Shown piece after piece: positions 10,533 through 22,893 of a stretch of 64,000 nucleotides of DNA (position 1 is the first letter of the stretch; every line of letters begins with the position of its first letter). Below the pieces are notes generated by a model. It saw nothing but the letters and a program-made list of their open reading frames with translations, was not told the origin of the DNA and did not search any database. A program made the translations under genes and the position numbers. Origin of the DNA: Loripinus fragilis. Taxonomy: Eukaryota; Mollusca; Bivalvia; Lucinida; Lucinidae. The stretch lies in contig OZ026530.1 of the NCBI GenBank assembly GCA_964019695.1, positions 42,703,716 to 42,767,715 on the forward strand, in the 5' to 3' direction.

Positions 10533-10997
10533 TATTAAACTCCAATGTGATTTAAGCAGTTTTGTTATATGTTAAGTGTGCATCAAACCCCGTGTTCCCT
10601 TATTTCAATAGTTCAAGCCACAGCTAACGGTACCATCAGGCCAAGATATCGTGCATGAACAGTATCAGGTCTTTGCCACCTGTTCACTTAATAAGGTTGA
10701 ATAGTTTTTGGGTTATCGAGCGGGGTATTGATAGACTTTTTGCTCACTGTAAAGGCGGCAACTTAAATATTCATATCTGGGCGTGGTGCGGCTATTTCAT
10801 CTGCTAAACAAGAGAAATCATGTTCTATTTATAATTTGGTGAAGAATAAATTAGTTGTTTTGGCCGCGCAAACGTGTGTGCATTTCAAGAAAATCCTTAG
10901 CTAGCCGTATAACCGGTACACTGAACTCGCATTTATTAACCCTTAAAGCGCATAATCATTGTCGTCCACTAGAATATTTGAAAGTAAGTAAGGATGC
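10533..10997. other. No feature recognised
   Basis: Mixed sequence, no supported gene or repeat. Confidence 0.55.
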
Positions 10998-11100
10998 AAA
11001 GATCAGGAATCGATACAATCAAGTACCACACCTGACCCAGGATACCAATGGGAAAGTGACAAACTCACAGTAGACACCACAAACTAGAGCCAAGAGGTCA
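10998..11100 (+). repeat. Dispersed repeat, copy 1 (see 18680-18785)
   Basis: AAAGATCAGGAATCGATACA, CCACACCTGACCCAGGATAC and CAATGGGAAAGTGACAAACT occur here and, with few changes and in the same orientation, at 18680-18785. The 72-codon ORF crossing it is not a gene. Confidence 0.8.
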
Positions 11101-11160
11101 GCCCTTTCCAAGCAGGTGACCACAAAGCACATATAAACAGAAGCCTCACAGACAAACAGT

Positions 11161-11210
11161 GTGGACCCAGATCAGACTGCTCCTGTAGGAGCAGTCTGGT
11201 CTGGGTCCAC
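11161..11210. repeat. 50-bp hairpin, 24-bp arms
   Basis: Arm GTGGACCCAGATCAGACTGC plus TCCT folds on its complement with one mismatch and a 2-nt centre. The CCAGATCAG core is shared with the hairpin at 39228-39283, so they may be related. Confidence 0.85.
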
Positions 11211-11673
11211 AATGTTTGCCTTTATGCTTATGTTGAATAGACATTTTCAGATGCAGTTATTTTGCTGGCATTTTAAAGACTACATAATATGTTTTGCGTC
11301 TATACTGAGGCAAGGGTGCAAGACGATACAGTTACTTTTGAATAAAACTACGCCTCTTTTTCAGCTTTTACCTATGCCTAAGGTTGACCAGTCCTAATTA
11401 CCCATTCATGAGATGCCGCCTTTACAGTAACCAAAAAGTCATATAGTACATGTATCAGTAAGAGGGAATAGCAGGTAAAAGTTATTTATAGTTAGAAAAG
11501 AATTCTATTACATGTAACGGACCTAAAATTCTATCATCAAACGTAAGAAAAAAATCCGACATTGTTAACAAAGGCGTTGATATCGCACATTTTATCACCA
11601 CACACTCCCGTTAACAATAACAGGAAAGGTCGCTCTCGTTACTGTCGATGTATCCACTTACGGTACCGTTAAT
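11211..11673. other. No feature recognised
   Basis: No supported gene; sequence continues from the hairpin without visible repeat structure. Confidence 0.55.
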
Positions 11674-11719
11674 GTAAACGCGTACGCGTTTACAATAACG
11701 GGAGCGATATCTCCCGTTA
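11674..11719. repeat. Two adjacent short palindromes
   Basis: 11674-11693 is a perfect 20-bp palindrome (GTAAACGCGTACGCGTTTAC). 11696-11719 is TAACGGGAG/CTCCCGTTA with a 6-nt centre. Similar ACGG/CCGTTA stretches surround them (11605-11740), suggesting a decayed foldback. Confidence 0.75.
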
Positions 11720-12227
11720 TTGTCAACGCTTGCACAAATGGGAACGTTCACACTAATGGGTGCTACACAGTCCTTTCCCAGCAGGTGACTACAGGGCTGC
11801 AAGGAACAGACAAGACAGCATGACAGACATCAAACACAAATAAAATAGAAGCACCACATTGGAACGTTCAGTTAAAATATTGAACATGTTTGACCAACCT
11901 CACACTTATTTCTGATGTGGATCATGACAAATAGATATTTGGTTCGTGAACAATCCCTGACTTTTCGAAGTATATAAACCCAATTTTGCCCGGCAAACCA
12001 GTCCTGAATCCTTGTGTGAATGCCATAAACTCGCCTAATGCAGTTACAGATTTATGCAATATTTTAGCAAAGTTTTCCCCCGTGTTAATTTGGTAATTTC
12101 CCTGTTATACCTATCTTTTTGAAAACGGGTTTGGTTTGCTTTGTTGTATGAGTATCGGACTTTAAAGTTTATGAGTGTGAAATGTAACCTGTTTGATGAA
12201 AGTAATTCCGATTTGTCATCTACATCT
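11720..12227. other. No feature recognised
   Basis: No supported gene or repeat. Confidence 0.5.
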
Positions 12228-12290
12228 ACACTGTCGCCATATCACTGCGGCAATTTGGGTTTCACCACTTATTCCGATATTAAGCCTAAA
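12228..12290 (+). mobile_element. Partial copy of the 43687-43984 TIR element
   Basis: CACTG, then CATATCACTGCGGCAATTTG and GGTTTCACCACTTATTCCGA, parallel the left end of the element at 43687 (CATACTACTACTGCAATTTG, GGTTCGTCACCCACTCC). No matching right end was found, so it is truncated. Confidence 0.5.
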
Positions 12291-12489
12291 GGTAACTTAA
12301 CAGCTCTTACTCTTAGGTACCTCATTTATAGCTCGCCAGAGCTGAATGCTCCCGGTCAACTTATAGGAGAGGACTCGTGCCGGCGTCCGTCCGTGCGTTC
12401 ACTGTTTAAAACATTAATTTATCTGATCAAGATAAAATTTCGTCTGGAGCATCATTGGGGTGGGGGATTGGCTGCATGATCGGATCATA

Positions 12490-14050
12490 GCTCTGGTTTC
12501 CATGGCAACATATAGCCCCCATATGGTTATAATGGGGAGCATCTTGTGACCACTCTATACCTCTCTTTCTTTCCTGATGTCAGAATTTATAGTAGGCTTT
12601 ATCGCATTGTTTTATGTACTCTACAATAGTCAGGAAAAAAAGAAAAGGTTTTGAGATAACTATTAGGACTATTTTTGTATGCTGAATCCAAAAACCAATG
12701 TTGGCAAGCTGAAGAATGGCGTCTTAACTATCTAATTTGCATATTTCCAAGATGGCCACCAAATAGAAGAAATACCAATATAAATCTGTAGAGTAACGTG
12801 TTAAGGATGCAAAACTGGCACAAATCATGGCTGGGTGTCTTCTTTAACATCAATTTACGCAATTAAAATTAAAAATGTGATCAAGAGGTAATCAGGGGGG
12901 ACAACTTGAGCAAATAATCTTGTTTCCTTTTATGTTTTTGCGTGCATATTATCTGGCCCAAATGTGTCAGGAATGGTTTCATTAAAATGGACACTTCACA
13001 ACATGAATCGCAGTGATACCACTATTGTTTGTGGGAAAATATGTCAATTTAAACAAATTTTGTAAGTTTCAGCTAGATGAGGGGGTTAAAGCGATTTTAA
13101 AGAAAGTGGGCCTGTACCTACAAAATGACTCGTATCTCATCAGCAACTTACCCTTCTTCTTCTTCTTCTTCCAGTCAATGGTCAGGATTCTTACTAGAAT
13201 GTACTGTTGACCAGCTTTACCCTAAACTATTAAACTTGCTAGCAAATTAAAGCTTAGATATAGTACTTTTATCCGATGGGATGGTCTGATATTCAGATTA
13301 ATGATCTAATTTGCATATTTATCAATATTGATCAAACTTTTATAAAATAAAGGAAAATGATAAAAAAGCAAATATAAACTGAATTCTGCCCCAAACTGTC
13401 CTTGTTGCATGTTATTAAATCATCTGAGTGATACGATTTGCCAAGTCCTTTCATCCAATAGTCATAAATACCTAAAATATCATTTGCATATTCATGGTTA
13501 TTAATGAAACTAAAAAAATAGGGAAATCATGGAATAACTATCCCCCCCACAAACACACACTTCGGGAGTGGGGGGGGGCTTATTAGACTTACATTGCATC
13601 CAAAGACAATTACCAATGGATGCAAAACTGTTAAGTGGGACCACTAAATACCAAAAATATATTGTCTCCGAAAATAAACCTGTTTGGATTACATAAAATT
13701 GCATGGTGCCCATGGCAACCCATCAGGCATTTTAGCTGGTTCAGAAGCATGTCCCCTTAATTTTCAAGCAGACCCAAGATCGAAATTTGAGTGCCGCACA
13801 TTCTTTAGTGGATTTTTCCCTCTTCAACAAATTCCAGAAAAGCAAGTTGTCAGTTAATGGCGAAACAAAATGCTTGCTAAATAGCAACAAAAAACTGGCT
13901 CAGGGAGGCTTGCCTAGAACAAATTACCCCCCCCCCCCAATCATGTGAAATCCATATTATGATTCTAAAGGAAGGGGGTGTACCTACAAAATGATTCGTA
14001 TCTAAGCACCAACTCATCCTTGACTAACCCTCTCAAACTTTGTGTACACA
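12490..14050 (+). repeat. Diverged tandem repeat region related to 25.5-27.5 kb
   Basis: Recurring phrases are TACCTACAAAATGACTCGTA (13120), TACCTACAAAATGATTCGTA (13983) and CTAATTTGCATATTT (12733, 13307). TGCTGAATCCAAAAACCAAT (12680) is reverse-complemented at about 27425. It belongs to the same family as the array at 25680-26800, more decayed. No coding sequence. Confidence 0.65.
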
Positions 14051-15110
14051 ATAAGCAAAGACCCAGCTTCGCCGTCATATACAGAAAGGTCTAGGATATT
14101 TGAACAGACAGACCCAAAACCCGCATAATCCCGGGTCGTCATTTATAGTAATGTTGGAAATTTGAACAGGCTAGCCCTAATTCCAGGGGGGAGGGGGAAG
14201 TCTTTTTTTTCTCATGCGTAGGCTCGGGTCCAGCATCTACATTTAACACCCCCCCTCCCCAAAAAACAAAAAAATCAGGAATTTCAAGCAAAAAAACAAA
14301 AAAACAAAAAAAAATCAGGAATTTCAAGCACCCCCATTTTTTTTTGAATTTGGCAGCCCAAAAATAGCCCCCATTCTGTACCTTGACCTTGTGAAAAGAC
14401 TCTAAAATACATAGAAATGACCCCTAAAGACCCCCAAAATTCCACAAAGTCTTCATACCCCAAAAATATTTATTTTTCTGAAAACCCCCAAAAATAGTGA
14501 GATTCAAAATTTTGAACCCAAAAAAATGACCCTAGCCTACGTATGTATAAAAATATCAGATTACCCCTCCCCCTTCATTAAATACAAGTTGTCTATACTT
14601 ATACTTGGTTGAATCTTATCTATTATAGAATAATTTTCTTGTTTACAGATAACAATGATGTTCTATCGCAGACCGCAAACTGTAATTTTTGGGTGTTCAA
14701 GCAGGCTAGTCCGAATATCGTCTCGTACAGAAAAGTTTGGAACTTGCCACAGGCTGGACTGAACCTTGTAGCACCGCAAATACTTAATTGTGATACTGAT
14801 GCATGATTGAACAATCTGCAGGAACACCACCCATATGCAAAAGGGTTGGGATCTTTGAACAAGCTGTAAAGGGGGGGGGGTGGGATGGGGCTTGTTTATA
14901 CATAAATTTATAAAAAAAATGTTAGCCTAAGTTAACAAATTACGTAAGGTGCATCATAATTGAAAATGAAGTAGAAATCGGAGGAAGGCCTTTTATTTTA
15001 CTTGATAGTGAGAATAATTTGTTTACAATAGCTAAGTGACGGGTACCCTCTCGTTCACCACCCTCACCTTTGACGGTTTTTTGTTTTGTTTTGTTTTGTT
15101 TTTTTCAAAA
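14051..15110. other. Low-complexity stretches, no gene
   Basis: It contains G/C homopolymers (14246, 14871), an A-rich pair of ATCAGGAATTTCAAGC copies at 14274 and 14313, and CCCCAAAA-rich sequence. No supported ORF or RNA. Confidence 0.55.
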
Positions 15111-15310
15111 GGGGAAGATGATCCGTACCAGTAACCCAAACGGGCGCATCGCTAGCGGTCCGTTGATGACCCGACATCGGTAGCTTTGTGCTTTTCCAAA
15201 GGTTCCAAACCAGTATTCCTGGGGAAATTGATAGTTTTTAGCTTTTCCATGCGGGCGGGGGGGGGGGTCGTCCGGACCCCAAATACCCAACTCCTCTGGA
15301 TTCGCGCATG
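15111..15310 (+). mobile_element. Family-B repeat, 3' half
   Basis: Contains ATGACCCGACATCGGTAGCT, TTTGTGCTTTTCCAAAGGTT, a G run, and the terminal CTCTGGATTCGCGCATG. The first part matches 7645-7723 reverse-complemented. Confidence 0.75.
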
Positions 15311-15695
15311 AATAAACGTCATAGAACTATGAAACAATGTAGAGTTATCTGCTAGAGGCGCGTTCTTATCAGGAACTGCACTGTCTGCCATTGGACGCAT
15401 CGACTTTATGATACAGACACTTAGTGTGGTATTCATTTTTCCAGATTTTTTTTATTTTTGTCACATGTTTATTTAACGTATGTGCTCATTTCTATTGTAA
15501 TTAAGCGCACGCATGTACCAACACACGATGTAAGAGTGAAACTGTCCCACCCCCACCCACCTGCCAACACCGCCACACTTTCGAGGTACTGCAGCCTATA
15601 GCGGGGTCATTTTAGATGTTTGGATGGTTAAAACGTCTTGATTGTCCCCCCCCCTTACACATACACACACCAGTCCCGCAGCACGGGGTAAAGGC
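15311..15695. other. No feature recognised
   Basis: Contains C-rich stretches (15546-15570, 15645-15655). No supported gene. Confidence 0.55.
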
Positions 15696-15943
15696 CAGGG
15701 CCCGGAATTATGATGCCTCCTCAAAGTTAAGGTAGACTTAAGTTAGGTATTGATTTTTCAGGATGCGAAAAATAACGTTTCAAACTGATTAAAATCAAAA
15801 TAGTTTCATTTTTCTGTAGATCACAGTGATATATTTGACCAAAAGTACTGCATCGACACAGGCAATAATATAGCGCGTTGAAATATCAATACTTAACCTA
15901 AGTCTTCCTTAACTTTAAGGAGGCATTGTAATTCAGAGCCCTG
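15696..15943. mobile_element. TIR element, 248 bp, ~59-bp TIRs
   Basis: The left end starts CAGGGCCCGGAATTATGATG and continues with GCCTCCTCAAAGTTAAGG. The right end is the inverted copy ending CCTTTAA...CAGAGCCCTG (15885-15943). The TIRs match at roughly 50 of 59 positions. The CAGGGC terminus is compatible with hAT, but I could not read a target duplication, so the superfamily is open. Confidence 0.8.
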
Positions 15944-16420
15944 ATTTTTTAACATTTAAATCTGATGACAGCATTACGAAGATAAACGTGAATATAAATT
16001 AAAAATACGATCAACAAAAGCTGCACCGTACCGCCTTGTAACTGTCAGTAAAAGAAATACTGGAAAGCTTGAACATGTTTAACGGTACAAACTTCATTCT
16101 TAATTCTGATTTGGCTCTGGTCTCTACCCAAGTAAAAATTTTATTATACATAGTTGGGCTTAAAGCAGGAGAATCATCCGACACAAGTATATCCACTTGT
16201 GATGGAGTGGGGCATATAACAGCTCACAGGAAAATCAACAAGACGTTAGCCCCACTTTACTCATAGGAGGGGTAGTGGTTACAGATAAATGATGCATAAT
16301 TTCACCAGCTATTAAAGGTTAAACTGGAACGGGACTGATTTAGAGTCCCAACAAAATATTTGAAATGCACGGTATTGAGCTCATGATCCCTGGTCTGCTA
16401 GGACTACACCACATATGCTG
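15944..16420. other. No feature recognised
   Basis: Two short overlapping ORFs on opposite strands show no family signature. Confidence 0.5.
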
Positions 16421-16430
16421 AGAGAGAGAC

Positions 16431-16468
<38 letters not shown>

Positions 16469-16545
16469 GCAGGCACATGTAGAGAGAGACATAGATAGAC
16501 AGACAGACTGATAGACACACAGACAGAGAAATTCAACAGACACAC
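16421..16545. repeat. (GA)n and (CAGA)n microsatellite
   Basis: 16421-16469 is AG-rich with a few interruptions. GACAGA/GATAGA repeats continue to about 16545. Confidence 0.9.
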
Positions 16546-16589
16546 ACAAAGGCATAATCCTCATGAGAACGTGTTAAACATGTAAGTTA

Positions 16590-16930
16590 TACGCGGATCC
16601 AGGGAAGACAGGGACCCAGAGCCCTCCTCCACCCATCCCTGTAAAGAAACACATCTATACCCCTAAAATTTACAAGGCTCCTAAGCTAGCGTTTAATGCT
16701 GTGCCATGAAATGGCGTTTCGCTGGCGGGCCAATGATGGCCCGCTTTTGTGGTATTTGGATCCTCTCTCTAGTCAGGGGCGATCGGGGCTCCCGTGCGAA
16801 TTTGATGCCGATTTATGGTGACCTATACCAAATCAAACTTTAGGGGATAACTAATGAAAATCACCTGGTCACCCATCTGGGTTTCACGTCTGGACGTCAT
16901 TATGACGTCATCAAAATAACGTATATTGTA
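16590..16930 (-). mobile_element. Family-B repeat and adjoining dispersed repeat
   Basis: Contains ACGCGGATCCAGGGAAG, ATGGCGTTTCGCTGGCGGGC (the intact target of the 7724 insertion) and GGCTCCCGTGCGAATTTGAT. The part from about 16785 to 16930 (ATTTATGGTGACCTATACCA, GTCACCCATCTGGG, ATTATGACGTCATCAAAATA) reappears reverse-complemented at 21170-21310. A related diverged unit follows at 16935-17120. Confidence 0.7.
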
Positions 16931-17360
16931 TCAGTGCAATTTAAACGGCATGTCCATTGTAGTCTATGGCGATCAGGACTTTCTTGCATTTTGTTTGCCA
17001 ATATAAGTTGAAATGCACCAAAATTTATCTTAGGAGGTTAATAATTAAAATTAACATGTCATCCATAGTGTTTTCGCATCAGAACAAAAAGATGACGTCA
17101 TTGAAATGACGCCTTATATGTAAATACCACATATATATGCGTTTTGTCCATTTCCAGCGCATGGAAATATTCCTTTAATAAACTGGCAGTCTTATCATGT
17201 CTGAATACAAACTCTTATAAATCGTAACATACAAAATATATTCAGATAGTGTGAAGTCAGTTCGAGGGGGGACGTAAATGCTGTCACGATTTACGAATAA
17301 AAAGACAGTGGAGTGAATGAAAAACACGATAATGAACGGTGTAAATATAATCTTTTATGC

Positions 17361-17373
17361 TTATATATATATA

Positions 17374-17414
<41 letters not shown>
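17361..17414. repeat. (TA)n microsatellite
   Basis: A nearly pure TA run of about 54 bp. Confidence 0.95.
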
Positions 17415-17416
<2 letters not shown>

Positions 17417-17697
17417 TGACCACGACCTCTGACCAATGACCTTTGGGTCTTTCTATTTCAAACGTTTGATACAAAATACGTAAAATGAGCCAGCCCGGGT
17501 AGAACATATATGGATGTCAAAGCTTTTATAGTAAATATAAATAAATGCCCGAAAACCTTTTTTTTCTCGAACAACATATCAATATTGTAAATAGAGTCAC
17601 GCTCAAAAGCTTTTGGCTTATCTGTAGCTGCTTATCCTACACTCAAAGAAAAGATAGTATAGTAATAATCATTTGCATACACTATCAATTAAACTCA

Positions 17698-17908
17698 TTA
17701 TAGTCCGATTTTGACCCCTGAAGTATCAAACGTTACAAGAGTCTACTTAGTAGTACATGTAAGTTCATGATATGGAAATAAGGATAAACTCTCTACAAGT
17801 TACCCATTGTACCTCGATAGCACGGCCAATAGAAAACTGTTACAATCTGATTTATCTTTCGCATGCTTATAGGTAGAATCGTCTTCAAAGGTCAAAATCG
17901 GACAATAA
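17698..17908. mobile_element. TIR element, 211 bp
   Basis: The ends are TTATAGTCCGATTTTGACCC and, inverted, TTATTGTCCGATTTTGACCT; homology extends about 26 bp (through TGAAG). No ORF and no clear target duplication. MITE-like. Confidence 0.75.
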
Positions 17909-18144
17909 GGCATTCTTGTTGATACGGCTTAAGAAATATCTGAATCCACATGAAAATAGTTGTTCAAAAGTCATAAGCATATTGACCACTGGCAATATTT
18001 TACATGAGTCCTCTTCTGCTCACGGCAACACAAATCAGTACAATATAAATGGTTTACTTTGTACTTACACCGAGATGTTTCGAATACAGACATGCTGCAA
18101 CTACATTTTATCAGCTGCAGAGGGGTTTCGGGGGCAGGAGGCAA

Positions 18145-18417
18145 CATGCGCGGATCCAGGGATTTTTTTCAGTCTTATTTAGTCCTCAGCTTATTTTACA
18201 GTTTACAGAGGGGGCCAACGGCTTTATTGCTGAGAAAAACTATGCTTATACCTTACCAAGGATCCAGAGGGGGTCCATTATTTTCCAGGGGGGGGGGTGT
18301 CAAACTTTTTCCAGGGGGTGGGGTCTAAATGCTAATTTCTTTAGAAACCCATGTACGTACTTGTTATTTTCCAGGGGGGTGTCCGGACCCCCTATCCCCC
18401 TCTGGATCCGCACATGG
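18145..18417. mobile_element. TIR element with GCGGATCCAG ends, ~273 bp
   Basis: The left end is ATGCGCGGATCCAGGG and the right end CCCTCTGGATCCGCACAT. The inside repeats a TTTTCCAGGGGGG(G)TG phrase three times and an AGGATCCAGAGGGGGTCC phrase at about 18259. Overlapping ORFs in two frames are artefacts of the G-rich repeats. Confidence 0.75.
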
Positions 18418-18679
18418 GTAATGTAATCATAACGGGACAATATTTATCACAGTCCCGCTTCTAACCATAATTGTCAGGCATTGATTTGTCAGGATTAATG
18501 ACAGATGAGGTTTTCCAAATGCTGCACTGGTACTGCGCACGTTTGACACCTTCGAGAAACACAGCTCTTGGAAGTGGTAGTTTTTGCAATTCAGCTTTTT
18601 TTTTCTCCCAAATATCCACTACGTCAACGTAGTGAGTCGAACAATATCGGTGACTGGCTAATACAAAGTAAGAAAGACG

Positions 18680-18785
18680 GCAAAGATCAGGAATCGATAC
18701 AATCAGGTACCACACCTGACCCAGGATACCAATGGGAAAGTAACAAACTCACAGTTAGACATCACAGACAAGAGCTAAGAAGTGA
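18680..18785 (+). repeat. Dispersed repeat, copy 2 (see 10998-11100)
   Basis: Same ~105-bp sequence as 10998-11100 in the same orientation (AAAGATCAGGAATCGATACA through ACTCACAG). Confidence 0.8.
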
Positions 18786-19079
18786 GGACAATTTACAAAT
18801 ATATTACTCTAGTGCATCCGCCACTGTGCTTTCTAAGGGCACTGAGCCGAGGTGAAAGAAGGCTTCGTGGATAGAGTCTCTAGCATAGCTAAATGCCTGC
18901 CAATATGATTTCTTGCTCTTTCCTGACATTGAACTAGTTAATATCAGCACCTGAAAGTGCATGGAATTCGATCAGAGCCCTGGTTGTGACATCACCAATG
19001 CCACATTGACATCTTTAATAAGTGTTCTGATCTTAGAAACTTGATGATATATGAGCAAGACTGTATAAGAAAATGAAAA

Positions 19080-20900
19080 ATATCAACACTCTGCAATTGT
19101 TTTATATATGTTTTATTTAAGCGGCAAAAGCAAAATTTGCTCCTCTGCAAAACTCGGAGTAGGTTTGCGCATATAAGACAAAATAGTTAAGATAGAAAAG
19201 CAAACTTTGGTTTTTGTATTCGTCAATTGAGTATAGGTTTGTTAAACCTAATCTAAAACGATATTCATTTATTTTCCATAGGGAACAATGTTAAACACAT
19301 ATGATAATTTTACTCTTAATTCAATATTTCGGCCAAAGGCCTTTATCATGAAAAACATGCGCTTCAATGTCAACTACATAGTCTCTGTTCCACCATCTTG
19401 TAGTTGACATTGAAGTGCATGTTTTCTTGATAATGGCCTTTGGCCGAAATATTGAATTAAGAGTAAAATTATAATGATAATCTAAAACGGTTTGAAACCG
19501 ATCCAGAGCAGTCATTAAACTAAATGACGATAGCCAAAATTACCACTTTTAAATTATAATTAAGTTCATGTAATGCACATAATACAACATGTAGCCGTAA
19601 ACAGCTGTCATATATAATAACGTCATCCAGTAATTTGCAGACTATTAGAATGTTCATTGATTAGCTAGTTTTAAAGTCTTTTTTCTGTAGCTCAAACTTT
19701 CAATTTTCTTATTCTCAAATTGATAAAGTAACATATGTAACAAGCTGTTACAGGCTAACACCCATGCTTACAGTGTGCAAACATCTCCTATTCGATGCAC
19801 CTTGAATTGGTACACACGATAGAGTATATCTAAAAGAGTTTGGGATGGAGCAGGTCAATACTCAGCTTGCAGTCAAAATCTTGTTTGATGATTATTCTGT
19901 TTTTTATGAGATGAGGAGGACAATTAATTACCAGAGAAGCAGAAATAATAATCGATATTGTATATGACTTGGATAAGGATTGGTTGAGAATATTTACATT
20001 AGAAAGGGACATTTACTAAATTGTACTGTTTAAATGTGAAACGATTATTTTCTATGCTCCTCTAGGATGGAGCTTTATTTTAAATTATTCATATTAGGAA
20101 ATATTGAAAACAAATATTCATTACATCTGTAACAAAGGTACAGGGGCTTAATAATCATCAATACCTAAGACTTAGGCACCAGAGGCTGGAGACTTTAGCT
20201 AGGAAACATGCGAAATATATTCATTTTATCCTGAAATATCATCTCTTACATCAAGTCAATGTCCTTGCTCATTAATTATGTCATGTAACATATGTTACAA
20301 CCTTAATCAAGTGCTTCAATCCTGTTGTTAAACCTGCAAATTCTATAATTTTAATAATATGAGCAAGACAATCCCAAATATGCAAGATATCCAACAGCAG
20401 CAAATGTTTTCATATATTTTTACTTAAATGATGCCTACCAAATTCGGCTCCTTAATATTGGGTATAACCTTTGGGTTGTTTAATTGCGCGTATCAGACAC
20501 TATATTTAATGTATAAAAGCAAATTTTGATTTTCTCTAACCAAAATTAGTTTTTTAGTACAAAATAATCAAAACATTTTGGAAAATGCACATATCAGCTA
20601 AAAAGTAAATGATATTGGTCAAAAGTTTCATGTTTAAAGGGTAATCTAATTGAAGTAACGTACATAACACCACAGTAAGCTGTAATTTTGCTCCAAAAGA
20701 ATTTATATGTAGCTAAAGTTGTCAATATGCAGACCATATGACTAATTTAAATAATTAACAATCTTTCTGTAGCTCAAACTTTTAATTTTCTTTTTTTCTA
20801 AATTTAATATGGTAACATATGTAACAGGCTGTCAGAGACTAACGCTCCGGCGAACATAGTGCAAACATCTATTAAAAGACGGAGCTTGGAATCCTTTTTT
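19080..20900 (+). repeat. Diverged direct duplication
   Basis: TTTCTGTAGCTCAAACTTTC, AGTAACATATGTAACAAGCT and AGTGTGCAAACATCTCC near 19680-19795 recur as TTTCTGTAGCTCAAACTTTT, GGTAACATATGTAACAGGCT and AGTGCAAACATCT near 20763-20870. Earlier parts (AAAAGCAAA, CGGAGTAGG/CGGCTCC) align more loosely. Old duplication, no gene. Confidence 0.65.
19304..19473. repeat. Foldback, 75-bp arms, 19-nt loop
   Basis: 19304-19379 pairs with 19399-19473. The arm contains ACTCTTAATTCAATATTTCG, GCCAAAGGCC and CTTCAATGTCAACTACA, with only a few mismatches. A stand-alone foldback or MITE. Confidence 0.9.
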
Positions 20901-21165
20901 AGATATGATAAGCTTGCAAAATTCTCCACGGGGAGCAATAACATTCTCAGCTATCAGTCTAAAGGTGGCCCGATAAGCTGGGTATTTATAGGAAATCTGC
21001 GGTATTTTGCATGCAAAATAGTTATCGATAAATGATTCATTGTCAAAGTCAGGTAAAGCATTGATGTAACCATCATATGACTAAAATAATTGATATTATG
21101 TTAAAAAAGCGTTCGTGTTGGATAAATATGACCATACCAACACACACTATATCTTTTATTGACGG
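20901..21165. other. No feature recognised
   Basis: No gene or repeat seen. Confidence 0.5.
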
Positions 21166-21425
21166 GCAGTTTCTTATTATGGTCGCCATATTTATGACGT
21201 CATAACTAGCCTCAGACGCAGATTTGAGATGGGTGACCACCTTTAAATTAAAGGTAAGACTCCACTGAAGGTTTTGATATAGGTCACCATAAATCGGCAC
21301 ACAATTCGCACGGGACCTATTTTTTGTCCCTAAGGGCCCTGACTACTCCCCTCATCAACTAAAAGGGCATTGAATTAAAAAAAAACGTTGTCAGAGTCAA
21401 AACTTTCTGGATCCGCATCTGCTAA
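21166..21425. mobile_element. Inverted copy of the 16785-16930 repeat plus family-B end
   Basis: TATTTATGACGTCATAACTA, ATGGGTGACCACC, TAGGTCACCATAAATCGG and AATTCGCACGGGA are complementary to 16785-16930. They are followed by CCCCTCATCAACTAAAAGGG and TTTCTGGATCCGCATC of family B. Confidence 0.7.
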
Positions 21426-21552
21426 GAGAGAGAGACAGAGACAGACAGACAGACAGACATTAATTAATGGAATTACGAACTAACGAACTAACAATCTAAC
21501 GAGCATAGGAAAGGACGAATGGACAAACCAGGAAAGACGAAAACTATACACT

Positions 21553-21888
21553 CCTCGGCATAAACGAGGGTCTGGATAGGGTATAATGATCAGTGAATAA
21601 TGGCCCTTTTTATGATGAATAGTGAATAATTAGCCAAAAAAATAATGAATAGTGAATAATGAGGGCCTAAAATCAATGAATAATCCTCTTTTTTTTAATG
21701 AATTGAAGAAAAAATTAATGAATAGTGAATAATCAGATTTCTTTGCCATCTGTCTTACTTTTAATGAATAATTGGTCTTATTTTAATGAATAACCCAAAG
21801 TTTTAATGAGATGAATAATGGGCTAAAATTTTAATGAATAGTGAATACCAGACCCCCCCCCCCATCCAGACCCTCATAAACCCCGAGG
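21553..21888. mobile_element. TIR element filled with an AATGAATAGTG minisatellite
   Basis: The ends CCTCGGCATAAACGAGGGTC and, inverted, CCTCGGGGTTTATGAGGGTC extend to TGGAT. The interior (about 21585-21850) consists of degenerate AATGAATAGTGAATAAT units. No ORF of interest. Confidence 0.75.
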
Positions 21889-22121
21889 GTATAACGAGTG
21901 TAGACCTTGACATTTATTTAGAGTTTTTAAAGATCGTAAGTACCCTGTCACGAGAAATTCGCCTTAGATACATTCGAACAACAAATGCCCAGACCAGCCT
22001 GTGCACCGACAGTCTTATTGGCGCCTTTGTTTCTAGAAAGTGTATATGAAAAAAATCAGAAATACTGTCAGAGTTACAAATAGTTTGGATCTGTCGGGCC
22101 AGACCTGGGCCCGCACTGTCT

Positions 22122-22838
22122 CAGAGTTGGGGTAATTAAAATTGTAATTGTAATTAATTGTAATTTAATTACAATTTCTAAAGTAATTGCATGTAATTGT
22201 AATTAAGACATTTCTTTAATTACAGTAATTGAATGTAATTAATTACTTGGTCAAAAATAGGAGTAATTAACAATTACTTTCAATTACTTTTCAATTACTT
22301 TTCAGATCAGTTATCATATGAAATTCAGCTACCTTTAGAAGATAATCTTAGATATCTAAAATGCTGCTAAATGGTTCTTGGTCTTTGTAAATGCATATAT
22401 CATTTGCTTTACTCAATATATGAAAAGTTGAGTGCAACATGGAACAAATGAGAATTGGAACTAGTCATGCTAGTATAGACATAAAATAGCATTTAACAAT
22501 TTTACCACAGACACAGACTGTATGTAACCTCTACTATTTTGAAAGCACATTTTTAGCAAATTATATATTCTTTGTTCATCTGCCTATAAAAGATATGGAT
22601 TTGTGACAATCAACCTTTAATAGTTAAGTCACCAAAACAATACAAAAACAAAGAAGGTGTGAAAATCTCAACACTTGTTTTTACTCAGACAATAGACTAT
22701 TATTATAGTGAACTGACTCTTTGAAGGCTATTTGTTAAATTCTCACACCTAGGATCAACAAACTCATATGCTAATGTGCATGGCCCAATCTATCCACTAC
22801 ATTATTTTAAATCCTTAAACTGCTTATTTATCATCTTC

Positions 22839-22893
<55 letters not shown>

